This document shows positions 1 to 5,315 of a stretch of DNA of 6,037 nucleotides, in pieces. The translations under genes were made by a program, and so were the position numbers. The notes under the pieces are model-generated. The model was given only the letters and a program-made list of their open reading frames with translations, did not search any database and was not told where the DNA came from. The stretch spans positions 1 through 6,037 of the forward strand of contig JAFAQG010000428.1 in assembly GCA_019246575.1 (NCBI GenBank), given 5' to 3'. Position 1 is the stretch's first letter. Each line of letters opens with the position of its first letter. This DNA comes from Acidobacteriaceae bacterium (lineage in GTDB: Bacteria > Acidobacteriota > Terriglobia > Bryobacterales > Bryobacteraceae).

Positions 1-447
1 CTACTTCGGCGGCGTAACGTCCACAACCGGAAGATCCCAATGTGCCAGCAGAATCTCGAATCGGCGCTGTTCTTCGCGCTTGTAGGTGTCCTGGTCGGGC
101 CAGAGCTGTTTTGTCAGCCGCTCTTCATCGGGGTTGGACGTTGTTGCGGCAGTCGAGTTCTTGAACCGGATCGTTACCCGAAAATCCCAGCGCGCATCCT
201 CAGTCATGTGATTGGCCGGGGTCTCGATTTTGACCGACAGCATACGCCCGCTCTCGACTACTTTCTTCAGCAGCGGATAGTGATTCTTAAGAAACAGCTG
301 CTGAAACTCCTCCTGATGTCCCCACCGCACCTTGTAGTAATACTCGACTGTGTAGGGCTGGCCGGGCCCGGCATGCGGCGGAGCGCCTTGTGCACTCAGC
401 AGCGGTGCAGAGCCAGTAAGGATCAGAGTGAGTAATAACGTCCTCAT
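1..447 (-). CDS. Small exported protein of unknown function, possible dimeric alpha/beta-barrel-like fold
   Basis: Encodes 148 residues from the ATG at 447. The N-terminus is a clear Sec signal peptide: Met-Arg, a hydrophobic stretch LLLTLILTG, and a likely cleavage site after LLSA (about residue 19). The mature part begins with a Gly/Pro-rich linker, then a block around YTVEYYYKVRWGHQEEFQQL with a charged helix, KNHYPLLKKVVESG, and a second strand pair containing WDFRVTIRFKN. This strand-helix-strand pattern recalls ferredoxin-like/ABM-type dimeric barrels, but that is a fold guess, not a family assignment. The frame stays open upstream to a TTG at 507; the ATG is preferred because it puts the signal peptide at the N-terminus. 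The ribosome binding site is weak (GGAAGA almost touching the ATG). It is transcribed divergently from the gene at 525. Function unknown; probably periplasmic or secreted. Confidence 0.75.
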   Translation of the reverse strand: MRTLLLTLILTGSAPLLSAQGAPPHAGPGQPYTVEYYYKVRWGHQEEFQQLFLKNHYPLLKKVVESGRMLSVKIETPANHMTEDARWDFRVTIRFKNSTAATTSNPDEERLTKQLWPDQDTYKREEQRRFEILLAHWDLPVVDVTPPK

Positions 448-456
448 TCTTCCGAG

Positions 457-481
457 TGTGACACCGGGAGAAAGCGTCACA
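457..481. repeat. Inverted repeat TGTGAC-N13-GTCACA in the divergent intergenic region
   Basis: Two perfect 6-base arms, TGTGAC at 457-462 and GTCACA at 476-481, face each other across 13 bases between the two divergent small genes. It lies within 35 bases of the minus-strand start at 447. It could be an operator or an mRNA hairpin in the leader of that gene. The half-sites look like those of CRP/FNR-type proteins, but the N15 gap between TGTGA and TCACA is not the usual N6, so no regulator is assigned. A chance repeat is quite possible. Confidence 0.25.
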
Positions 482-489
482 AACCCCCG

Positions 490-518
490 CTGACAACTGT
501 TGTTCAAAGCCGTACTGT
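490..518 (+). promoter_or_regulatory. Candidate sigma70-type promoter for the gene at 525, possibly giving a leaderless transcript
   Basis: CTGACA at 490-495 matches five of six bases of the -35 consensus. After a 17-base spacer, TACTGT at 513-518 keeps the three most conserved -10 positions (first T, A, last T). The predicted transcription start falls at about 525, that is, on the ATG itself. This would fit the absence of a Shine-Dalgarno sequence before that ATG. The prediction is from consensus matching by eye only. Confidence 0.3.
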
Positions 519-524
519 GGCGTT

Positions 525-1031
525 ATGAAAATCGCAAGCAGCTACTGCGTTCGGATGCTCATCACCATTTCCGCGCTATCGTGTGCCGCCGATGCGGTTG
601 CGGCCAACTTAACAGCATTGAAGAAAGGCCAGAATGTTCACGTCGCGATGGTTGGCTACGGGCACCTTTGCGATACGAAGGTGCAGGACCGCACAGCAGA
701 TATGCTGACTCTCTCGATCCTGAAAACGACTCGTGAATGTGGAGTCAAAGGCGCGCTCATTCGCATCACGGAACCAAGAATTGCAGAGCTCAGGTGGGAG
801 CGGCGCTCCACAAAACGGCGGGTCTCGGCGCGAATTTTGCTAAGCATGGCTGGCGTGGGCGCCTTGTGCGCTGTCCCGCTAACAAGTTCCGATCCTGAGA
901 CGTGGTTACTCGTCGGAAATTATGCTATCCCGGCGCTGGTCGTCGAAAAGATATGGAACGCGGTGCCGGACCGCGAAGATTATGTACTCATGCTGACGTG
1001 TACGGATCCGCTGCTCTGTTTTGCGGAATAA
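525..1031 (+). CDS. Small exported/membrane protein of unknown function
   Basis: Encodes 168 residues from the ATG at 525. The N-terminus looks like a Sec signal (MKIASSYCVRMLITISALSCAADAVAA) with likely cleavage after about residue 27. It is followed by a beta-rich segment (LKKGQNVHVAMVGYG to GALIRITEPRIAELRWERR, about residues 30-95) that recalls small Sm/SH3-like barrels found next to hydrophobic tails in other acidobacterial envelope proteins; this is an impression from pattern only. A basic patch (RRSTKRR) precedes one or two hydrophobic stretches, ILLSMAGVGALCAVPL (about 104-119) and WLLVGNYAIPALVVEKIW (about 126-143), which could anchor it in the membrane. Met11 (555) is an alternative start that would still leave a signal peptide. 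No good ribosome binding site precedes either start. It converges with the GntR gene at a 7-base gap. No function can be assigned. Confidence 0.65.
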   Translation: MKIASSYCVRMLITISALSCAADAVAANLTALKKGQNVHVAMVGYGHLCDTKVQDRTADMLTLSILKTTRECGVKGALIRITEPRIAELRWERRSTKRRVSARILLSMAGVGALCAVPLTSSDPETWLLVGNYAIPALVVEKIWNAVPDREDYVLMLTCTDPLLCFAE

Positions 1032-1053
1032 ATCCTTTCTACGCCTGCAAAAC
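1018..1053. repeat. Inverted repeat spanning the convergent gene ends (possible two-way terminator hairpin)
   Basis: GTTTTGC at 1018-1024 and GCAAAAC at 1047-1053 are perfect 7-base complements, extended inward by a G-T wobble and a G-C pair around an 18-base loop. The stem covers both stop codons (TAA at 1029-1031 on plus, TAG at 1041-1039 on minus). The placement suits a shared hairpin that ends or protects both transcripts. However, neither strand has a clean U-run after the stem, so it is not a standard intrinsic terminator. Confidence 0.3.
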
Positions 1054-1932
1054 GGCGCGCATCTCTGCGAGGAAATCGTCCGCTACGATCCGAAAAATCA
1101 CGGGAATGATGGTCGCCGGCAGCTCGGAAGCGGTAACTACATCGACCGCTACGATGTCGCAAGCCCTGAGGCCATCCTGCCACCCGGCTTGCGTTGCGTT
1201 TCTTAGCAAAACCGAGTCGCCCGGAAATCCCAAAGCCGAGAGTAACATCGATGCCCAGCGAAGGACCGAATCCGAATGCGATGCCACAGCGATCAATGAC
1301 GGCGAGTTTGGTCTCTGATAACCCGCGAGAAACTCCTGCATCGATTTGAGGCGGATTGTTTTGTGATCGACACCTGGCCCAAGTTCGTCGATTACCCGCG
1401 GCAACGAAGCTTGCGTAACAAGCAAGCAAGTTTCTGGAGTTACGGCTGTTCCACCACAGGCGGAATCCGCAGACGACACTTCGCGCCCGATCCCTTCGCC
1501 GATCTCAGTGGCAAGAATACGCGCCAATTGGTTATCGGGATTTACCACCAGCAAGCTCTCTGTTTGGAACCGGTGAGTTAGCGTTGCGAATGAGTTACGC
1601 AACTGGTCGACCGAAAAACCGCGAGCAAGTCCCTCATCCAGGCACTTTTTCGCGAACAGATCGACGCCGTTTTCGTTGTGAGCGGTCGGGTCGAGGCGCC
1701 GTACATACATTCCGCTTCCGCGTCGTCTCGCGACCCATCCTTCATCTGCCAGGATTTGATACACCGCGCTCACGGTGTTCGGATGTAAATGGAGCTGTCG
1801 AGCCAGCGCACGCACACTTGGCAAGCGCTCGCCCGGCGATATCCTGCGGCTAAGAATGCCGAGAACAATTTGCGCACGCAGTTGCTGCTGGATGGAGATG
1901 TCCATCGCTCGCGAGAGCCACAGGCGAATCAT
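1039..1932 (-). CDS. GntR-family transcriptional regulator with a long C-terminal domain
   Basis: A 297-residue DNA-binding regulator. Residues 11-78 form a GntR winged helix: DISIQQQLRAQIVLGILSRR, then GERLPSVRALARQLHLHPNTVSAVYQILADEGW, then the wing RRRGSGMYVRR. The fast run from HTH to HPNTVSAVY resembles the YtrA/MocR side of the family. The rest (about 90-297) is too short for a MocR aminotransferase domain (whole proteins near 450) and too long for YtrA (about 130). It alternates strands and helices (LLVVNPDNQLARILATEIGEGIG; TCLLVTQASLPRVIDEL; PSLIAVASHSDSVLRWASMLLSALGF; ACDIVAVDVV), suggesting a Rossmann-like or binding-protein-like sensor fold of unknown ligand. The ATG at 1932 is chosen because the MIRLWLSR block looks like part of the conserved N-terminus. 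It lies 78 bases after the response regulator stop, behind a palindrome that may be its own operator. No transporter gene sits beside it, unlike many GntR loci. Confidence 0.9.
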   Translation of the reverse strand: MIRLWLSRAMDISIQQQLRAQIVLGILSRRISPGERLPSVRALARQLHLHPNTVSAVYQILADEGWVARRRGSGMYVRRLDPTAHNENGVDLFAKKCLDEGLARGFSVDQLRNSFATLTHRFQTESLLVVNPDNQLARILATEIGEGIGREVSSADSACGGTAVTPETCLLVTQASLPRVIDELGPGVDHKTIRLKSMQEFLAGYQRPNSPSLIAVASHSDSVLRWASMLLSALGFPGDSVLLRNATQAGWQDGLRACDIVAVDVVTASELPATIIPVIFRIVADDFLAEMRAVLQA

Positions 1933-1939
1933 ACGAGAA

Positions 1940-1959
1940 ACGCCTTATTTTACAGGCGT
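1940..1959 (-). promoter_or_regulatory. Palindrome over a possible -10 box upstream of the GntR gene (putative autoregulatory operator)
   Basis: ACGCCT at 1940-1945 and AGGCGT at 1954-1959 are perfect 6-base arms separated by 8 AT-rich bases. The near end is 7 bases upstream of the GntR ATG. On the minus strand the centre reads TGTAAAATAAGG: TAAAAT (1952-1947) resembles a -10 box, and AAGG (1946-1943), about 10 bases before the ATG, could serve as a ribosome binding site. GntR-family proteins bind short palindromes and often repress their own genes, so an operator here is plausible. The same arms could instead fold in the mRNA and hide the ribosome binding site. No convincing -35 box was found. 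Confidence 0.4.
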
Positions 1960-2010
1960 GCGACTGAGTCAGAGCTATAAGGTATGTGGTTTGGGACGGC
2001 GTCGCGTCGC

Positions 2011-2712
2011 CTAAGACGCTCTCAAATCCGCCAAGTCCCGGCGAATTGCGTATTTGACCAATCCCGCCACGTCATGGATGTCCAGCTTGCGCATCAGACT
2101 CGAGCGGTAGGTGTCGACCGTCTTGGGGCTAAGCGATAGCCTCGCTGCGATCTCCTTGGCCCGAACACCCTCTACAAGCAATGAGAACACCTGGAACTCG
2201 CGGCTGCTGAGTGCCTCAATGGGGTCATCGCCTGATTTGCGTGCGCCGGTTTCACCTAGTAGAGACATGACTTCGATCTGCGGCGAAACGTAAATGCCGC
2301 CTTGAACGAACTGGCTCAGTGCCTCGACCATCTGTTCGGCGCTGGAGGACTTGAGCACATAGCCGCAAGCTCCCGTTCGCAACACTTCGAGTACTGTTTT
2401 CCGATCTCTGCGGGTCGACAAAACGGCGCACCGCGTGCGAAGGCCTTTTTCGCGAACGATGCGTATGATCTCTGTGGTCGCGAGATCCGATAGCCCCAGA
2501 TCGAGCAGCGCCAAATGGGGCTCGACGCGTTCGATCTCGGCCAATGCCGCCGTCGCGGTGCCCACCTGTGCAACTACACGAAAGTCGCCGATTGAATTAC
2601 ATAGTGCGGCGAGTCCTTCACGAACGAGCGTCATCTCGTCGGCAAGGAGAATCTCAACTGTTTTGACCTCAGAAGCCAGGGCGGCGCCACCAGGATATGC
2701 GGACACGGACAT
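2011..2712 (-). CDS. NarL/FixJ-family two-component response regulator (receiver plus LuxR-type HTH)
   Basis: Encodes 233 residues from the ATG at 2712. The receiver domain (about residues 18-140) begins VEILLADEMTLVREGL and carries a full set of key residues: acidic pair Asp25-Glu26, phosphoacceptor Asp71 (in ALLDLGLSD), Ser99 (VLSTRR) and Lys121 (YVLKSS). The output domain (about 166-226) is a LuxR/GerE helix-turn-helix with LSSREFQVFSLLVEG and AKEIAARLSLSPKTVDTYRSSLMRKLDI. It should be a DNA-binding regulator activated by phosphorylation; no sensor kinase is encoded in the window. The frame extends upstream to a GTG at 2757, but that codon sits inside a perfect hairpin stem and has no good ribosome binding site, so the ATG was preferred; the 15 extra residues are Ser/Thr-rich and outside the domain. 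Neither start has a strong Shine-Dalgarno. It follows the STAS gene on the same strand. Confidence 0.92.
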   Translation of the reverse strand: MSVSAYPGGAALASEVKTVEILLADEMTLVREGLAALCNSIGDFRVVAQVGTATAALAEIERVEPHLALLDLGLSDLATTEIIRIVREKGLRTRCAVLSTRRDRKTVLEVLRTGACGYVLKSSSAEQMVEALSQFVQGGIYVSPQIEVMSLLGETGARKSGDDPIEALSSREFQVFSLLVEGVRAKEIAARLSLSPKTVDTYRSSLMRKLDIHDVAGLVKYAIRRDLADLRAS

Positions 2713-2738
2713 AGATGTTGACACGCTTGTGCTGATGA

Positions 2739-2758
2739 AGTGCCTTCTTAGCGGCACT
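2739..2758. repeat. Perfect short inverted repeat upstream of the response regulator
   Basis: AGTGCC at 2739-2744 and GGCACT at 2753-2758 are exact complements around an 8-base loop. It lies 26 bases upstream of the chosen ATG of the response regulator and covers the alternative GTG start at 2757. It may be an operator, or an mRNA hairpin in the leader between the STAS and response regulator genes. It is not followed by a T-run on the minus strand, so it is not a standard terminator. Confidence 0.35.
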
Positions 2759-2785
2759 AATCTCAGTCGGCGTGCTCCCCCAGTA

Positions 2786-2803
2786 CCGAAAATGCCCGAA
2801 AAT
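2786..2803. repeat. Two copies of CCGAAAAT spaced one helical turn apart
   Basis: CCGAAAAT occurs at 2786-2793 and again at 2796-2803, an exact 10-base period, in the gap between the STAS stop and the response regulator. Direct half-sites on the same face of the helix are a common layout for response-regulator binding, so this could be a site for the neighbouring regulator. No regulator is known from the sequence to bind this motif, and chance is possible. Confidence 0.25.
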
Positions 2804-2815
2804 CCCAGGTAGAGA

Positions 2816-3160
2816 CTAACCGAAGCTCCGAATTGCCGCGGCTTCGTCGTCGTACACGTCGAAAACCGTATAGAGCTTGGTAATCTGCAGCAGGTCCTTT
2901 ACGCGCTTCGAGAGCCCGACTAACTTCAATTGTCCGCCCCCATTCGTCACGGTCGTGAAACCGGACACTAATTCGCCGATTCCGGAACTGTCGATATACG
3001 ATACGTCGCTGAGGTTCAACAGGATCTTCTTATTTCCTTTGCCTGCAAGGTCGCGGATGTTGTCCCGGAATACGCTCGCGCCCTCTCCCAAAGTGATTCG
3101 TCCGGCCGCGTCGAGAACCGTTACATCGCCAACCTGACGCGATGTTAGTTTTACGTTCAA
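2816..3160 (-). CDS. STAS-domain anti-sigma factor antagonist (RsbV/SpoIIAA type)
   Basis: A 114-residue single STAS domain, the normal length for RsbV/SpoIIAA proteins. It has the N-terminal strands (TVLDAAGRITLGEGASVFRDNIRDL), the strand KKILLNLSDVSYI, and the hallmark phosphorylation loop Asp57-Ser58-Ser59-Gly60 (DSSGIGELV). In this family the cognate kinase phosphorylates the Ser of that loop; the unphosphorylated form binds the kinase and releases its sigma factor. The start is a TTG at 3160; no ATG fits the domain, and a very strong Shine-Dalgarno (GAGGAGG at 3173-3167) lies 6 bases before it. It sits 37 bases after the anti-sigma kinase gene, clearly an operon. The order kinase then antagonist is the reverse of the Bacillus rsbV-rsbW order. 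No phosphatase or sigma factor is adjacent. Cytoplasmic. Confidence 0.93.
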   Translation of the reverse strand: MNVKLTSRQVGDVTVLDAAGRITLGEGASVFRDNIRDLAGKGNKKILLNLSDVSYIDSSGIGELVSGFTTVTNGGGQLKLVGLSKRVKDLLQITKLYTVFDVYDDEAAAIRSFG

Positions 3161-3166
3161 GCTCTG

Positions 3167-3173
3167 CCTCCTC
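3167..3173 (-). promoter_or_regulatory. Strong ribosome binding site that fixes the TTG start of the STAS gene
   Basis: On the minus strand the sequence GAGGAGG stands 6 bases before TTG at 3160. This near-perfect Shine-Dalgarno is what supports a TTG start with correct domain length. A strong site paired with a weak start codon may help set the ratio of antagonist to kinase. Confidence 0.75.
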
Positions 3174-3197
3174 AGTGGATCACACGATCAAAAAAGA

Positions 3198-3650
3198 TCA
3201 GGAACCGGCTACGCTTTTCACCAGGCGAACTTCCGTTCCGCCGCCCTGGCGCGGATGCACGTCGACCTCGTCCATGAAAGCGCGGACCAGCAACAGCCCC
3301 CGGCCGGATTGCCGCAGCAAATTCTCCGGCACCGTCGGATCTGGAAGCGAATTCACATCGAAACCCTCGCCCTCATCGCCGACCGTTACGGCAACGCCGG
3401 AGTCGGAGGTCTCCACCGTGAAGTGAATCCGCTTTCTCCTGTTGTAACGATTGCCGTGAACAACGGCGTTGACCATGCACTCGCGAACGGCCATCCCGAT
3501 ATGACTTTGGCTCTCCTCGTCGAAGCCGGCCTTCTCCGCCTCGCGCATAGCCATTTTCTCGGCCTCGTCCACGCTTTGCAAGGTTGATTCGAGCGTTGTT
3601 TGGAATCTCTCCATGCTGCCGCTTTCGTGCCGAGCCATAAGAAACTGCAT
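3198..3650 (-). CDS. Anti-sigma factor serine/threonine kinase, RsbW/SpoIIAB type (HATPase_c)
   Basis: A 150-residue ATP-binding protein of the GHKL class, matching RsbW/SpoIIAB in length. It shows the N-box ECMVNAVVHGN (Glu57, Asn61), the G1 box DEGEGFD (Asp92, Gly94, Gly96), the G2 box SGRGLLLVRAFMDEV (Gly116, Gly118) and the closing GGGTEVRLVK. Such proteins bind a sigma factor (or another target) and phosphorylate the partner STAS protein, here almost certainly the one encoded 37 bases downstream. The open frame begins at a GTG at 3680, but the ATG at 3650 follows GGGAGG by 4 bases and gives the usual family length, so it is chosen. There is no transmembrane segment or extra sensor domain. 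Its sigma target is not encoded nearby. Confidence 0.93.
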   Translation of the reverse strand: MQFLMARHESGSMERFQTTLESTLQSVDEAEKMAMREAEKAGFDEESQSHIGMAVRECMVNAVVHGNRYNRRKRIHFTVETSDSGVAVTVGDEGEGFDVNSLPDPTVPENLLRQSGRGLLLVRAFMDEVDVHPRQGGGTEVRLVKSVAGS

Positions 3651-3693
3651 GTATCCTCCCGCCTTATGGCAAAGCGCCACGGCGAAAAGTCAC

Positions 3694-3722
3694 ATTAGAT
3701 CACGAGTCGCCTCCATCAACAA
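3694..3722 (-). promoter_or_regulatory. Candidate promoter of the anti-sigma kinase/STAS operon
   Basis: On the minus strand, TTGTTG (3722-3717) is followed after 17 bases by TCTAAT (3699-3694), which matches five of six -10 bases. The transcription start would be near 3687, giving a leader of about 37 bases with the strong ribosome binding site. The -35 half overlaps one arm of the neighbouring inverted repeat. Found by eye; no experimental support. Confidence 0.35.
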
Positions 3723-3747
3723 TACCGCGAAGAAATGCGGTTGATGG
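3713..3747. repeat. Hairpin between the TrbI-like gene and the anti-sigma kinase gene
   Basis: CCATCAAC at 3713-3720 and GTTGATGG at 3740-3747 are perfect 8-base complements. Inside them CCGC (3725-3728) and GCGG (3737-3740) can also pair, giving a two-part stem. It begins 14 bases after the stop of the upstream gene on the minus strand, the usual place for a terminator or 3' end stabiliser. No T-run follows, so a standard intrinsic terminator is unlikely. It also overlaps the -35 element of the putative operon promoter, so an operator role is possible. Confidence 0.45.
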
Positions 3748-3761
3748 CAATTACAACTCTG

Positions 3762-5273
3762 TTATCGCGTATCTTGAGCTGTTGTCGCGGTGCGAGGATT
3801 CGCTCCGAATCGAATTGCCATCTCCGTGTTTTTCTCGAAAGTGACCTCTGCTCCTCGGGCAACCACGTTCGAGTAAACGGACCAGGCAAGCCCATAAAAG
3901 CCTAACACCGAGCCGATGTATGCCGGGCCGCGCGCCGCCGCCATGCCCAGTAGTCCGAAGCCCGAGAATCCGCCCAGCGCCCGGCCGGATGTGTTTCCGT
4001 TCGCCGATGCAGACGCGCTCTGTTTCCCGGCATCTTCGTCTAAGGTCTTAGCAGCAATCAGCCCCGCAATCGCGGGCCGCAACAAACGAGTCTTAGATTC
4101 GGTTGCCTTCGCGGTACCCTCGGCATCCACCTTCACGGCTTTCGGATCCCCTTCGACACTGGTGATTTGTGCTTCCGCGGGCACAGTTTCTCTCGCCGGC
4201 TGTAGCGAATAGGCTTCGGCCGTTGCTGGCAATTGCACACCGTCGATGGCGAAACGCAGTTTTCCGCCCCGGTGGAACAGGCGAGCCCTCTGCGCCAGCG
4301 TAATCTTTCCCATCACATGCGTCCCTTGCGGCAGTACAAGCCTCCGATCAGCCGTAAACACGGGTTGCGAAAGAATGCCGTCAACCGGTTCGCCCAGTTG
4401 CGAATCCGCGGAACTGACGCCCGATACGATTCGCATCTGCACCGTCGAGTCCGCCGGCGGCGCTTTACCGAGCGCGGTGAGATTCTCGGCGCGAATGCCG
4501 GCCGTTCCAAAATCAAGCGGCTTCTCGAGCACGGTGTCGAAGCGAGTTCTTGCTCGATACCACTGAGGATGGTAGGGCAGCTTCCCTACAAGAAAATTCG
4601 CGATCCATTCGCGCTTATTGGGACCGCGAACAAAATCATACAAACCCCGCGTGCGCGCATTCAGCTGGCTGTTCAACTGGGTCCGGGCTTGCTGCCGGAC
4701 GAATCGCTCCACTCCCCTTCGGCTACTCTGCTGCGCATCTCCAGTCTTCTGGTTTGTGTCTGCTTGTTTTTTGGCAGTCTTCGACGGTCGCGGCGGCGTG
4801 TAAAGCGTGTTCATACCCACTGCGCCGAATGTTTGGATGGGCAGTGATCGTCCATCCGGCAACGTCAACTCCGTGAATGAAACTTCCGCTTTCTTGAGCG
4901 GCGTAAAGTCGCCCCCCAGGAGTGCATGCGCGCGGACCATCTTGGCTACGGGATTCAGCTTCGTCACGCTGCCGTGCAACACGCTTCCCACCGGGATGAC
5001 TTCTCTGTCAAAGGCCCAAACCGGGTCCAAGACCTTCGCGGTCACCGGCTCAGATAGCCTGTACCAGACCCGGTCCGTTATGTACAGCCTGAGCGGTGTT
5101 CCGGCTTCGACTTGCAGATTTACAACCAGAGGTTCGGCTTTGCGCGACTCCTGCGCACTGAGTCGGGGCGCAAGGATCAGAACAAAGCCGAGGAGCACTC
5201 CGTTAAGCTTTCCCCCTGACGCCCGCTCGAAGCCGCTAAAAACGTGGTGTCCGAACATGCCAAAGTTAAGCAT
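3762..5273 (-). CDS. Exported protein with two TrbI/VirB10-like beta modules, function unknown
   Basis: A 503-residue protein. A long n-region leads to a signal-peptide core GVLLGFVLILAPRLSA with likely cleavage at about residue 40. Two similar modules follow: residues about 76-147 (VTAKVLDPVWAFDREVIPVGS ... LTLPDGRSLPI) and about 297-352 (VDGILSQPVFTADRRLVLPQGT HVMGKI ... FAIDGVQLP). Both share the pattern strand-Pro-val-phe/trp, Asp-Arg, hydrophobic-Pro-x-Gly, Gly-x-val/ile seen in TrbI/VirB10 C-terminal domains. Between them is a basic, Gln-rich linker (160-225) and PYHPQWYRARTRFDTVLEKPLDFG (233-256). Near the C-terminus is a Gly/Ala-rich hydrophobic stretch (about 432-472), then GAEVTFEKNTEMAIRFG. 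It lacks the N-terminal membrane helix of true VirB10 and has no secretion genes beside it. Probably periplasmic or outer-membrane associated. The ATG at 5273 has no clear ribosome binding site; ATG 5258 and GTG 5198 (behind GGGGGA) are alternatives. Confidence 0.85.
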   Translation of the reverse strand: MLNFGMFGHHVFSGFERASGGKLNGVLLGFVLILAPRLSAQESRKAEPLVVNLQVEAGTPLRLYITDRVWYRLSEPVTAKVLDPVWAFDREVIPVGSVLHGSVTKLNPVAKMVRAHALLGGDFTPLKKAEVSFTELTLPDGRSLPIQTFGAVGMNTLYTPPRPSKTAKKQADTNQKTGDAQQSSRRGVERFVRQQARTQLNSQLNARTRGLYDFVRGPNKREWIANFLVGKLPYHPQWYRARTRFDTVLEKPLDFGTAGIRAENLTALGKAPPADSTVQMRIVSGVSSADSQLGEPVDGILSQPVFTADRRLVLPQGTHVMGKITLAQRARLFHRGGKLRFAIDGVQLPATAEAYSLQPARETVPAEAQITSVEGDPKAVKVDAEGTAKATESKTRLLRPAIAGLIAAKTLDEDAGKQSASASANGNTSGRALGGFSGFGLLGMAAARGPAYIGSVLGFYGLAWSVYSNVVARGAEVTFEKNTEMAIRFGANPRTATTAQDTR

Positions 5274-5315
5274 CTCACATCAAAAGCAAATCACCCGCCG
5301 AAAGGATGCCGGTTT

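Noticed and set aside
177..190. The 14-mer CCCGAAAATCCCAG, repeated exactly at 2795-2808
   Set aside because: One copy is inside a coding region and the other in an intergenic gap, with no matching flanks. A single 14-base match in 6 kb is only mildly unlikely by chance.
40..435. A 131-codon plus-strand frame opposite the small exported protein gene
   Set aside because: Antisense shadow. The minus-strand frame has a proper signal peptide and plausible protein composition; this one has none.
2816..3650. Naming the kinase/STAS pair rsbW and rsbV
   Set aside because: The motifs fit the RsbW/RsbV and SpoIIAB/SpoIIAA families equally, and no sigma factor is adjacent to tell them apart, so gene symbols were left empty.
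4233..4847. A 204-codon open frame on the plus strand, opposite the TrbI-like gene
   Set aside because: It lies wholly antisense to a gene with a coherent signal peptide and domain pattern. Its own product is Arg/Ser-rich without recognisable motifs, as expected for a shadow frame in GC-rich DNA.
3762..5273. The TrbI/VirB10 likeness as evidence for a type IV secretion or conjugation locus
   Set aside because: No VirB4, VirD4, relaxase or other transfer gene is present, and the protein lacks the VirB10 inner-membrane helix. The similarity is limited to the beta module.
5274..5315. GCCGAAAGGATGCCGG followed by a T-run, looking like a terminator on the plus strand
   Set aside because: The stem pairs only about 3 bases, and no plus-strand gene lies upstream to be terminated.
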